This document shows positions 55,021 through 64,000 of a stretch of DNA of 64,000 bases, piece by piece. Made by a program: the position numbers and the translations under genes. How positions within the stretch are numbered: position 1 is the stretch's first letter; every line of letters starts with the position of its first letter. Source of the stretch: Utricularia gibba (Eukaryota; Streptophyta; Magnoliopsida; Lamiales; Lentibulariaceae); contig NEEC01000011.1 of the NCBI GenBank assembly GCA_002189035.1, forward strand, positions 930,001-994,000, in the 5' to 3' direction. The notes beneath the pieces were generated by a model. That model was not told the DNA's origin. It worked only from the letters and a program-made list of their open reading frames with translations, and ran no database searches.

Positions 55021-55337
55021 TTATAATCTCATCATAATTTCTATGGCAAATAGATCAAGTAGAGGATTTATTTTTCTTGTCCTTGTTGAACTTTCATACC
55101 TTTTGTGATTGCTGTGGTTCAGAACCGTTTCCTGTTGCCTCAAAAACAGGTTGTAACTAAAGAGCAGCCAAGGCCTTTTCTGTGTTATCACGAGCAAGCC
55201 GATTTTCAAGTGCTTGAAACGAGCTCACAACATTACATAACCTCTTAGGTTTCGATAATCTGGCCCATTCTCAAGCACACTGACTTTTGGCTCAAAATGT
55301 GGTAGCAACGAATGCAATATTTTCTGGGCAACAGAGG
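54423..55337 (-). repeat. Inverted duplication, left arm
   Basis: About 915 bp matching 60137-61067 in reverse complement with few differences. It spans the gag fragment and the gag/LTR-like junction, so both arms carry the same novel joint. The arm ends inside CTCTGTTGCC, a word common to LTR and gag, on one side and inside ACCAAAACATGGGTG on the other. Confidence 0.88.
55020..55335 (-). pseudogene. Copia D gag fragment
   Basis: Minus-strand reading matches the gag frame at 60137-60440: HSLLPHFEPKVSVLENGPDY and ALENRLARDNTEKALAALW are shared with the 60-kb copy. It lacks the N-terminal part, which is replaced directly by LTR sequence at 55336. Confidence 0.8.
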
Positions 55338-55698
55338 ATTGGTTGTTATGGGATCAAGATTTTCACACTAGTTACACAGCTAGTGAGGGTTGGACGAATC
55401 AAAAAGCAATGCACTGATTTGATAAAAAAAAAAACAGTTTTGATTGATGAATATCATCACATTACTAGCAGCTATTCTTGTATAAAAAAAAACATTAAGA
55501 CTAAGACAAACGAACAGAACTTAAATACAGTAGAAAAAATAACAGAAACCCGTAAGTGGGTGAGTGGACTTGTTCATGACACCATAATTTTCGAAGAGGT
55601 GGTTGAGGACTTGAAGCGTGGCTGACTAAGTCAGGAACTGAAGTGGATCATGTATTTATCGCTGATATTGAGGCTTGCTGACTTCATATGATCCAATA
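55336..55698 (-). repeat. 5' LTR of Copia D
   Basis: In reverse complement it starts TATTGGATCATATGAAG (TGTTGG in element C) at 55698 and follows the Copia C LTR through GGTGTCATGA, GTCCACTCACCCACTTA and CAAATCAGTGCATTG. It lacks the PBS: the LTR passes straight into gag at 55335. Confidence 0.78.
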
Positions 55699-57384
55699 TT
55701 TTCCTTGTTGTGTAGCAATTCTAGCTTGATGGGGAATGTGATGTACATGAAAATGCCCTAATCAATAAGAGGTCAGTCGGGGAACACGTCTCGAGTGGGG
55801 AAGCGGCAATGCAACGGCCTTCCCAAAAGAGCTCCTATGGTGGCACGTGAGTTGAGTGTAGTCGCCCCTTCCAATGTCTTGAAAGTGGTTGTGGCTTTGA
55901 TGAGTGGATTGTGGCCACCCACCATGGCCACCCTTCTTGGAAAAAGGGTAAACTATTCCTTCTCAAGTGATGAGGAGAAGAAGCAATACATGTAGCATGA
56001 TATCTATTTGTTGTATTATGTATATCTGTTATTGAAACAAGCACCTGAATCTGAAGATTTTGCGAATCCCCATCTTTTGTAAGAATTTATCTATAGTACT
56101 AATATACTGCACATTGTTTTACAGAAGAGGATGCATGTGAACTTGCAGAGTTGATAAAGATCCCACATACATGACAAAGTGGTAGGATGATGAAACTAAC
56201 CATGATAACGTGATTGAATTGGCAAATAGGTGAACATAAACACTTTCTGTTTAATACTGGTATACAATTTGATAAAATTATTTCTCTAGATTGTTACCCT
56301 TACTAAACATTTCTATCTCACGTGATATATGCTCCGTAATGTTTTCTGTTATGCACACAGGATCACCAACTCGGTGGGCATGGGTGGGGCATTATGATTT
56401 GGTATCAAATTAAGTGTTTTAGCTTAAAATTCCGATTAAAAACATATGATAAACGAATTAACCAACTTAATATTATGAGATGTTATCCAACAAACAATAC
56501 TTTGTGCTCTAAGTGTTCTTGATAAAGTAGGAAGAGAGATGCATTATTTATCTCTAGTAGGCAGTGTAGTAAAATAAATCATTTTAACTTTTTTCCATTT
56601 ATATATATAATGAATAAATATTTTTAAATAAAAAACATTATTGTTTTCCTAAATTTTGGTAGGTATACATGAAACGAAATTCACTAATCACTAGTTATTA
56701 ACGAATCATAATTCTAATAAATTAAAGAAGTTCCTACATGTAAAAATATGGATTAAAAATATAGCAAAGAAAGTATCCTAACTAATTTTAGCAAGTGATA
56801 TCCCTATTATGCTTTTGAGATTTATTTTAAATCCTCTAATTACATAAAAATTCAAATCCAAATATTTTTATATACCTAATTTAACGTAAATAAATCAATT
56901 TACCGTACACATTTTAAGTTTTAAATCAAGAAACGTCATTAACAAAATACACAATGTGTATGAAGTTTTAATTATTGCAGCTTAGATTAAGCAACTTAAG
57001 TAAATCACAAGTATTTTATGTTCATTTTAATTTTATAGAATTTTCAAAATGCTGGGTCAAATATGTTATATTGGGTGTCGTTACTGATTAAACATGCCAT
57101 CGTTAATAATTCACAAGATCAAATATGTCATGTTATGAAATCATTCAGGGGTGAATGGTAATTCATTATGAATACATGTAGCTTACAGTAGGCATTTATA
57201 CAAACATATTGAATCAATTAAGAATTATGTTAAATACTATTGTCATATTTATTGGAATTATTGATAAACATTGTTAACCTGAGTAAAGATTTTTTGTCAT
57301 TCTATTGAATTGGTAAAACATATGGGTCAAGAATAGTGAAGTCCATACCTGATTGACAACCAAACGATAAACGAAATTGTCAAA
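55699..57384. other. Spacer, nothing recognised
   Basis: A GC-richer patch (55780-56000) is open on both strands but without motif. Further on only AT-rich DNA and a GGTCAAATATG-type repeat stretch at 57055-57140 (see 12118-13780). Confidence 0.4.
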
Positions 57385-58540
57385 ATGAACTTCATCCCTT
57401 TTTGTAACATTAAATGTCTTCAGGCAAGATTTCAGAAAGCAGGTAAAGAGAAACGAAAATGGTACTCTAGAAATAAGAAAACAGGAGGTGCTCACACTCC
57501 ATATCATAGAGACTTGAAAACCAAGTGGTGGTGGTCAGGCATGAAGAGAAGTGTGGCTGAATTTGTTGCAAAATATGACATATGCCAAAGAATCAAAGTT
57601 GAACATCAGACATCATGGTGAACCCCATCAAGATGATGATGGACATTTAAAAAATGTTGAGAATGTTGTGCAAGTGGATATCTTGGATAACAAGATCATT
57701 CCACTAGAACCAATCACAAGGAGTAAGAACAAGAAGATTAAAGCATCATTCAAATGTCTTCTCAACAATATTGAATTAGAAGTTGGACTTGAAGTCTTAT
57801 CATCAAAGGAACTCAACTAATTCAAAGTGGATCTAAGTTAGAGCCTAAGATTTATCATCATCTTTGATGTTTGGTATTGACTTTTGTAACTTTTTCTTTT
57901 TATTCACATTGGATTTAATAATGTTACAACTCAATTATAGAATATAAATACTCAAAAGATGTACTCTTTTAGGGAACTTTAGCTCATTTCATGAATTTGG
58001 TGAGAAATTTTCTCTTTTTCGAGTGCTTCAACACTCTTGACTTATCAAGTTCTTAAACTTGTGGTGTTCTAGGATTATCATTTCCAATTTTTTTTTCTTT
58101 CTGAAATGTGACTCTTAATTTTCCTTTTTTTTTCTAGTCTAGTTTTCAAGATATTCATTCTCTTGAGAATAAACTTAAATGAGTTCTTTTCTAAGTCTTA
58201 AAATCACCTCATGTTTGTGGTTTGCTATCTCTTTAGATTAGAGGGTCATATTACATCAGAAGGTGATCTTCAGCCGCTACAAATTCTTGAGTAAAAGTGT
58301 GATCATATTACCATGGATTTCATAATGAGGCTACCTAGAACTTTCAAAAAGCACAATGCAATATGAGTAATTGTTGGCAGGTTAATCAAAGTGGCTCACT
58401 TCTTGATGATTAAGGAAACTGATGGAATTGATAAGTTGGCTCAAAGATACATTTTGGAATTAGTTAGACTCCATGACATACCCCTGAGTATTGTTTAGAA
58501 TAGGGATATTAGATTTGTGTCTAGATTTTATGAACTTTAA
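57385..58540 (+). pseudogene. Del/Tekay-like Gypsy integrase, split by a solo LTR
   Basis: 57385-57615 encodes the zinc-binding end: YHRDLKTKWWWSGMKRSVAE then FVAKYDICQRIKVEHQ, with the two Cys-position residues of CxxC partly changed (YDIC). 58254-58540 encodes the start of the catalytic core: ITMDFIMRLPRT (Asp), VIVGRLIKVAHFLMIKETDG, KLAQRYILELVRLHDIPLSI and NRDIRF (second Asp) before decay. The frame is continuous across the insertion when the LTR and one copy of the CATCA duplication are ignored. Stops are present in both halves. Confidence 0.87.
57616..58253 (+). mobile_element. Diverged CRM-like solo LTR with TSD CATCA
   Basis: Aligns to 61956-62559 from TGGTGAACCCC (TGATGAGCCCC) to GGGTCATATTA (GGGTCACATCA). 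The two changes at the terminus are C to T. CATCA flanks both sides (57611-57615 and 58254-58258). Its encoded tail persists as KIIPLEPITRSKNKKIKASF with a stop after LSSKELN. The oldest of the three copies of the family judging by divergence. Confidence 0.9.
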
Positions 58541-58639
58541 ATCCTAAGAACAAAATTACCTAGAAAACTACATAAACGATGGTGACAAGATAGGAATTAT
58601 CTCTTTCTATCCATATCTCGATTATGAAAATATATTGCT

Positions 58640-58820
58640 GATGTGGTAGTGTGTACAGGGAGATGTACCTCGTATGGGCTATGGAATTAACTCTTATCAT
58701 CTTAAGCTTCATAGGTACGTCGGGCATCCTTTGGGACTCTCTTAGACTATCTTAATCTTTTATTGGGTCTGACACATCCTCTTAAGTGTTCCTCAACCAA
58801 AACTCCTCTGATGTCTTCTT
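58640..58820 (+). repeat. Dispersed repeat family R, copy 3
   Basis: Shares GGGCTATGG, AACTCTTATCATC, ATAGGTACGTCGGGCATCC, CTTAATCTTTTAT, and GTGTTCCTCAACCAAA with 16031-16184, and its opening GTGTACAGGGAGATGTACC with 45740-45883. No coding potential. Confidence 0.6.
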
Positions 58821-60009
58821 CCCTATTTTAATACGAAGATGCCTTAAGGATCTATAGGTGGTGTTATGCTAAGGTACCTAATTTAATTTATCATGTTCCT
58901 ACACTCACAACTTTAAATAACCTAAGTCTACGTAGGTTATTCATTATATTTTCGGCTAAGCTAGTCCTCAATATCATAACCAACATTGCAATTAGATCTA
59001 CCCGCATGCAAAGCTACGTCTACCCGGTTCTACTAGTTCTACCCCGGAGTAACACCTACTACTCTCGTCTTGATTTGTTGGTCTACCTCTAAACCAAGCA
59101 TCTTAGTTGTGAAACTACTTGTTATCCTCGTTAGGTCTACCCATTGATTGATAGAAACAAGAGCTAAAGAACAAACATAAATTTCATTATTAACTTTAAG
59201 CACATACCACCACACTTTACTTTAAGGCATTCCTAGGGTTCTAGCTACTCATACTTTGAAGGTAAAACATGATAACATTAACATAAAGCAACGAAAATGC
59301 CAAGAACATCGTGAAAGAGTTGGTTGCGGAAACTGAAAACATCAACAAACGAAAATAAAGCAGTAAGAGTTCTGGTTTCTGTCTGCCACTATTCCTAGGC
59401 TGGAATAGTAGCACTGGATTGGGCTCTGATGCTGTTCTTGAGGATGAAGTTCTTATTCTCCTCTCTTGGTTCAATACTCGTCGTGTTGGTGGAGAAGCCC
59501 TTAGGGTTTGGTCATGTTCTCTTCCTCCTTCCCTCTCCTCCAAAAATTAGTACATTGTTCTATTTTTCAAAATTAGTACATTGTTATTGACATTCGTACT
59601 GTTCCTGGCCTGAACCTGCAGACTGTGGACGGCAGAACAGCGCATTATGTCTCCTTTTTTAATTTTGCCCATTCTTCCAAATCTTTGCATGCACGAAATT
59701 TCTATCTCCTCCCTGATTTTAGAACTTTGTTGCTGGACTAGAAAAAAATGTTAATAACATGGATGGGCTAAATCAAAGGATTTAGCTCATTAACACATAA
59801 AATCACATTATATCCTAAAATTTGGTAAAAATACTAAAAACTATAAGATAAACACTTAAAATATGATTTAAAAGCATAATTTTCTAATTCTAATAATAGG
59901 AAAATTCGTGTGTTATCATTGATGTTTATTCTAAATTTATATATTTCTCAATGTCAAATTTGATAATAATTCTTAATTAAAAGTACCGATACTTAATAGG
60001 AATACATGC
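58821..60009. other. Spacer, nothing recognised
   Basis: No gene recognised. A minus frame at 59241-59543 (Arg/Ser-rich N-terminus, hydrophobic C-terminus) has no domain I know. AAAATTAGTACATTGTT occurs twice at 59540-59582. Confidence 0.4.
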
Positions 60010-60451
60010 AAAGAAAATATTGAGCACGAACTCAAGAGCCTTCACATGCAATCCTCTGAGACCATCAAACAATTCGTAGATCGAGTATCTCGTGTAGTAA
60101 ATCAGCTACACGTTCTGGGTGTGCAGAAGGATGAGTTCTCTGTTGCCAAGAAAATATTGCATTCGTTGCTACCACATTTTGAGCCAAAAGTCAGTGTGCT
60201 TGAGAATGGGCCAGATTATCGAAACCTAAGAGGTTATGTAATGTTGTGAGCTCATTTCAAGCACTTGAAAATCGGCTTGCTCGTGATAACACAGAAAAGG
60301 CCTTGGCTGCTCTTTGGTTACAACCTGTTTTTGAGGCAACAGGAAACGGTTCTGAACCACAGCAATCACAAAAGGTATGAAAGTTCAACAAGGACAAGAA
60401 AAATAAATCCTCTACTTGATCTATTTGCCATAGAAATTATGATGAGATCAT
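60010..60451 (+). pseudogene. Copia gag fragment (second copy of family C/D)
   Basis: Frame from about 60010 reads ENIEHELKSLHMQSSETIKQ then FVDRVSRVVNQLHVLGVQKD and HSLLPHFEPKVSVLENG, the helical central part of Copia gag; a frame change at 60240 leads to ALENRLARDNTEKALAALW. It carries ~130 bp more gag on the 5' side than the element D copy. It stops at the same junction TGAGATTCTTC (60452). Confidence 0.82.
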
Positions 60452-61067
60452 AATGTGAGATTCTTCAAGCACTCATGATCAAGTTGAATCTCCTTGGCTA
60501 GAGTATTTATGAAATGAGGATATCACAAATACGGATAAGCTGGCATACATTGAGTTCGCTAAACAGTTTAGACAATGGTTCTCACAATTGATGTAATGAG
60601 ATTACTAGAACCTATGTGTGGGTGTCGATTAAAGAATCGATTCACTGGATGACTCATCTTCGAGATGCTACTATGGGAAGCTAACCAAGTGTAAGTAGCA
60701 AAATCTCGAATATGACAGCCATGCAAGTAAGCTTAGACTTGAGGTCAACAAAGTTATCTTGATCTTAAGCTCACATTTTCGCTCATTGCTAATGGGAGCC
60801 TAACCATGGCTTGCCTAATATGGATGAGTAGGGATGTGACTCCTTAAGGTTGGAGATAGTTGATTGATCAATGTTTTCACTCATGTTAACACATTTTCAC
60901 TCATGTTAGCAATGAGATCATATCTCAAGTAATTGCATCAAAGCGTAACAGTAAGTCCAAGGCCCAGGGTAATAACACTCGAATTGTTTGAATAGGTCAT
61001 TGAGTGTTAGTGCTTGAATGCAATTATAAGTTTGATACATCAGAAAGACACACACCCATGTTTTGGT
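60137..61067 (+). repeat. Inverted duplication, right arm
   Basis: Reverse complement of 54423-55337 with few mismatches. Includes the gag end and about 600 bp of the LTR-like block. It ends at 61067 within TGTTTTGGT, where CRM-like integrase sequence begins, so a breakpoint or an insertion lies there. Confidence 0.88.
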
Positions 61068-62181
61068 GCAACCATGGGTGGACATTTCTATGGACTTTGT
61101 TTTAGGCTTACCTCGTACCCAAAGGGGTAGAGATTCAATTTTCGTTGTTGTGGACAGGTTTTCAAAGATGGCACACTTTATTCCCTGCCATAAAACTGAT
61201 GATGCATCTCATGTGGCTGATCTCTTCTTTAGGGAAGTTGTTAGACTTCATGGTATGCCCCTAACTATTGTCTCTGATCGAGATGCAAGGTTTCTTAGTC
61301 ACTTTTGGAGAGTTCTTTGGAGTAAACTTGGCACTAAGCTGTTATACTCAACAACATGTCACCCTCAAACCGATGGGCAAACTGAGGTAACTAATCGCAC
61401 ACTTTCTACCTTACTTAGGATTATGATTAAATCAAATCTTAAGACTTGGGAGGAATGTTTGCCACTTGTTGAGTTTGCTTACAATAAAACCATGCATCTG
61501 ACTACTAAATTATCTCCATTTGAAGTCGTTTATGGTTTTAATCCTCTTACACCTTTGGATATGTTACCTTTGCCTTGTGATGAGAAAGTTAGTTTAGATG
61601 GCAAGAAGAGAGCTGATGCAATCAGAAGATTGCATGAAAAGGTGAAACAACAGATTGAATGCAACAATGCAAAGTATGCATCAGCAGCAAACAAGGGGAG
61701 ACGCAAAGTTGTATTTGAACCTGGAGATTGGGTTTGGCTTCATCTTAGGAAGGAGAGATTTCCCACAAAGAGAAAGTCCAAACTTCTACCTCGTGGAGAT
61801 GGCCCTTTCCAAGTTGTTGAGCGCGTTAATGATAATGCGTACAAGCTAGATTTACCAGGTGAGTATTCTGTTCATTCAACTTTCAATGTTGCTGATTTGT
61901 CTCTTTTCGACATGGATACAGATTCAGGGACGAATCTTCCTAAAGAAAGGGGGGATGATGAGCCCCAGGAAGATAATGAAGTGTATTTAAAGAATGATGA
62001 GGAGTTTGTTCAAGTGAACAAATTAGAAAGAAAGATGATTCCACCAGGACCAATGACTAGGAGCAAGACAAAGATGGTTGAAGATACACTTAAGGGTCTA
62101 CTCAATACCATTGGAATCAAACATGGGCTTGAAGACATCCCATCAAAAGAGCTCAACTACTTGAAGATGGACTTAACTTAG
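61068..62181 (+). pseudogene. CRM-like Gypsy integrase, 3' part of the element, open frame
   Basis: A frame of about 370 codons begins abruptly ([19 protein letters not shown]) at the breakpoint and stays open into the LTR. The catalytic triad is intact: Asp in SMDFVLGLP, Asp in IVSDRDARF, Glu in [10 protein letters not shown]. After that [14 protein letters not shown] and [16 protein letters not shown] form the integrase C-terminal domain. The frame passes through the polypurine tract and continues 226 bp into the LTR, encoding [19 protein letters not shown]. An overlap of integrase end with the 3' LTR and this GPMTR-type tail are known of the CRM lineage. Protease, RT and RNase H upstream are missing. 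Confidence 0.85.
61942..61955 (+). promoter_or_regulatory. Polypurine tract inside the coding frame
   Basis: AAAGAAAGGGGGGA immediately precedes the LTR start TGATGAGCCC at 61956, the plus-strand primer position. The integrase frame reads through it ([10 protein letters not shown]). Confidence 0.85.
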
Positions 62182-62559
62182 AGCATTGGGCTTGTTAGAC
62201 TTTTCTATTTCATTTAGTTTGGACTATGTAATGTTAGAGCCCAATTCAAGAGTATAAATACTCTAGAGATGTACTAATTCAGGATCTTTGGTCATTTTAT
62301 GTATCTTGTGAGGATTCCCCTTTCCTTTGAGTGCTTGAACACTCTTAACTTATCAAGCTTTGAGCTTGTGGCGTTCTAGGATTATCACTTCCAATCAATC
62401 TCTCTTTTCTGAAGTGTGGCTTCTAATTTTCTTTGTTTCGAAGTCTGGTTGCAAGAGATTTATTCTCTTGAGGGTAGACTTGGGTGGGTTCTCTTCTAAG
62501 CTTCAAAATCACCTCTTTTTTGTGGGTTGCTAATCTCTATAGATTAGAGGGTCACATCA
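61956..62559 (+). repeat. 3' LTR of the CRM-like element
   Basis: 604 bp, TGATGAGCCCC to GGGTCACATCA, the same length as the solo LTR at 18791-19394. Contains AGTATAAATACTC as a TATA box candidate. The following five bases are AGCGG; the 5' end of the element is lost, so the target duplication cannot be tested. The LTR abuts minus-strand Gypsy RT at 62560. Confidence 0.9.
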
Positions 62560-64000
62560 AGCGGTGTTTCGGTGATTCGGTTGATGCATTTGCGTTCTTC
62601 TGGTGTAGGTGATTGTGGCGCGACAATCTGTGCACATCCGCCAAGTTCCATCACACTTTGGAACCAATAACACCGGCACAGAGCATGGGCTCATGCTCTC
62701 ACGCACAAATCCTTAGACATCAGTTCCTCAACTTGTTTTTGTATTTCCTTCGTCTCCTCTGGATTGGCTCGGTATGCTGGTCGGTTTGGGAGTTGTGCTC
62801 CAGGGACAAGGTCAATTTGATGCTCAATCCCTCTAAGGGGAGGTAAGCCTTGAAGTTCTTCTGGAAAAACATCTTCATATACCTGTAAGAGAGACACAAC
62901 ACAAGATGGAATGGATGAAGCATGGTTAGGTGAAGTAGGAACTTCATCCTTATACATGAGTAGAATGAATGGTTGCCTAGCATGAAGTAAGTGTCTAATC
63001 TCACTTGGCCTTGCTAATAGACTCTCATTCTTTCTCTCAATTTCTAAAACTCTCATGTTTTCACTCTCTGTTTTGTGCTCATTTTCATCCTTTTTTCCAC
63101 TCAATTCCTTGCCATCTCTTCTTTTTTCTCCACTTTTTCGCATCTTTTTTTCACTCATTTTCACTTCACTCATCTCTTCTCCCTTACGAACGACCACCTT
63201 GTGCTTTCCATTATCAGTATGAAGGACTCTAGCATCACTCAGAATTCTGACTTGATCTTCATGTGCCTCCTTTGGAGATAATGGAGCAAGTGTGATGGAG
63301 CGTCCATTATAGTTGAAGGAATATTTGTTCTTGAAACCATCATGAAATGCTCTTCTATCATATTCCCAAGGTCTCCCAAGAAGAATATGGCTTGCATGCA
63401 TAGGAACAACATCACATAGGACTTCATCTTCATATCTCCCTATGGAAAACGTCACAAGCACTTGTTTGGTAACCTTTACCTCACTTCCTTCATTGAACCA
63501 CTGCAGATTGTAAGGCTTAGGATGCCTCACGGTGGGTAGTCCCAATTTCTCCACCAAGATGTTGCTAGCAACATGGATGCAACTACCTCCATCAATAATC
63601 AGGCTGCAAACTTTCCTATTAACAAAGCATCGGGTTTGAAAAAGGTTCTCCCTTTGCTCATCATTATCCTTCACCCCAATGTTAAGCGTCCTTCAAGTGA
63701 CTAATACTTCTCCAGAAACAGGCAATTCATCCTCATCACTCACTTCAGCTTCTGTCTCCACTAGATCATCATCATCTTCACTAACAACTTTGCCATTGCC
63801 CCTAATCACCATTGCTCGTTTATTTGCGCATTCAGAAGCAATATGTCCAAGTCCCAAACATTTGAAACATTTTATGTTTCTGGTAGTTCCCTTTGGAGGT
63901 GTTGTTCGCTCCCCTTGCTTGGAACTTGATTGGATGTCGAATTTGAAGTGTTCCATGGATGACTTCCCTTTATTTCACTCCATCATCTCATTGGTGCCCC
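62560..64000 (-). pseudogene. Gypsy gag-protease-RT start, minus strand, running off the window
   Basis: Reading leftward from the window end: zinc knuckle CFKCLGLGHIASEC (63693-63956), a stop (TGA where CGA Arg is expected) after EVLVT, then protease CSLIIDGGSCIHVASNILVE (active site D-G-G in place of D-S-G, as usual in several plant chromovirus families) and SHILLGRPWEYDRR. A Lys/Glu-rich linker and QGLPPLRGIEHQIDLVPGAQ, NPEETKEIQKQVEEL lead into RT. RT sequence continues to 62570 (VPVLLVP and [11 protein letters not shown] recognisable, with frame changes) where the CRM-like LTR starts. Protein detail is compatible with the same family as the integrase at 61068, but in opposite orientation. 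Confidence 0.87.

Larger units (their letters stand above)
48800..55698 (-). mobile_element. Ty1/Copia retrotransposon D with nested insertions
   Basis: Read from 55698 leftward: LTR (55698-55336), gag fragment (55335-55020), unrelated LTR-like block (55020-53750), integrase C-terminal part and linker (53811-53142), solo LTR (53136-51911), 140-bp linker island (51905-51766), solo LTR (51760-50349), RT (50354-49540), RNase H (49536-48960). If the two solo LTRs are ignored, the linker-to-RT reading frame continues across both insertion sites apart from one stop. The protease and most of integrase are missing, and the gag and integrase parts are separated by the LTR-like block. Confidence 0.87.

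Noticed and set aside
59241-59543. Minus-strand frame of 100 codons
   Set aside because: No domain recognised; hydrophobic C-terminus and Arg-rich N-terminus are not enough to call a gene.

Overview
The window looks like a stretch of a eudicot plant nuclear genome, dense in nested and mostly dead transposable elements. The evidence is LTR retrotransposons of both plant superfamilies with plant primer-binding sites (initiator-Met and Asp tRNA), Mutator-like and PIF/Harbinger transposases of plant type, fragments of plastid sequence (the 16S rRNA leader with dicot-type bases), and long AT-rich spacers. I see no intact host gene, tRNA, functional rRNA or CRISPR array. A CRM-like (centromeric) Ty3/Gypsy family present in three places and the density of solo LTRs fit a pericentromeric or other recombination-poor location; this is inference.

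Layout. 0-3.5 kb: AT-rich DNA with an LTR-end-like fragment. 3.5-8.9 kb: a decayed + strand Ty1/Copia element (A) between LTRs, followed by a second PBS/gag start. 8.9-9.07 kb: a triple-hairpin repeat. 9.09-12.1 kb: a minus-strand Copia element (B) lacking gag and protease. 12.1-15.0 kb: spacer with plastid-derived pieces. 15.03-15.73 kb: a Pack-MULE-like element carrying an exon of a mitochondrial-carrier-family gene. 17.5-20.7 kb: a minus-strand LTR element with an Asp-tRNA PBS and a gag-like region, hit by a solo CRM-like LTR (18.79-19.39 kb). 20.9-22.5 kb: possible host-gene remnant. 22.8-28.9 kb: tandem repeats and unassigned AT-rich DNA. 29.1-30.9 kb: broken PIF/Harbinger transposase. 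31.5-34.7 kb: MULE 1, with terminal inverted repeats and broken transposase. 36.9-37.6 kb: a cluster of TRIM elements. 39.3-42.8 kb: MULE 2, with an exact 10-bp target duplication and an internally deleted but open transposase frame. 46.3-48.7 kb: + strand Copia (C). 48.8-55.7 kb: a minus-strand Copia (D) of the same family, interrupted by two solo LTRs in opposite orientation and by an unrelated LTR-like block. 57.4-58.5 kb: a Del/Tekay-like integrase split by another CRM-like solo LTR. 60.0-61.07 kb: an inverted copy of part of element D. 61.07-62.56 kb: 3' half of the CRM-like element with its LTR. 62.56-64 kb: minus-strand Gypsy gag-protease-RT running off the window.

The genes do not form pathways; what the window records is a sequence of insertions. 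Five insertions (solo LTRs at 18.79, 50.35, 51.91 and 57.62 kb, and MULE 2) have exact target-site duplications, and the Pack-MULE is flanked by an exact 11-13 bp direct repeat, so their boundaries are known to within a few bases. No autonomous, intact element was found.
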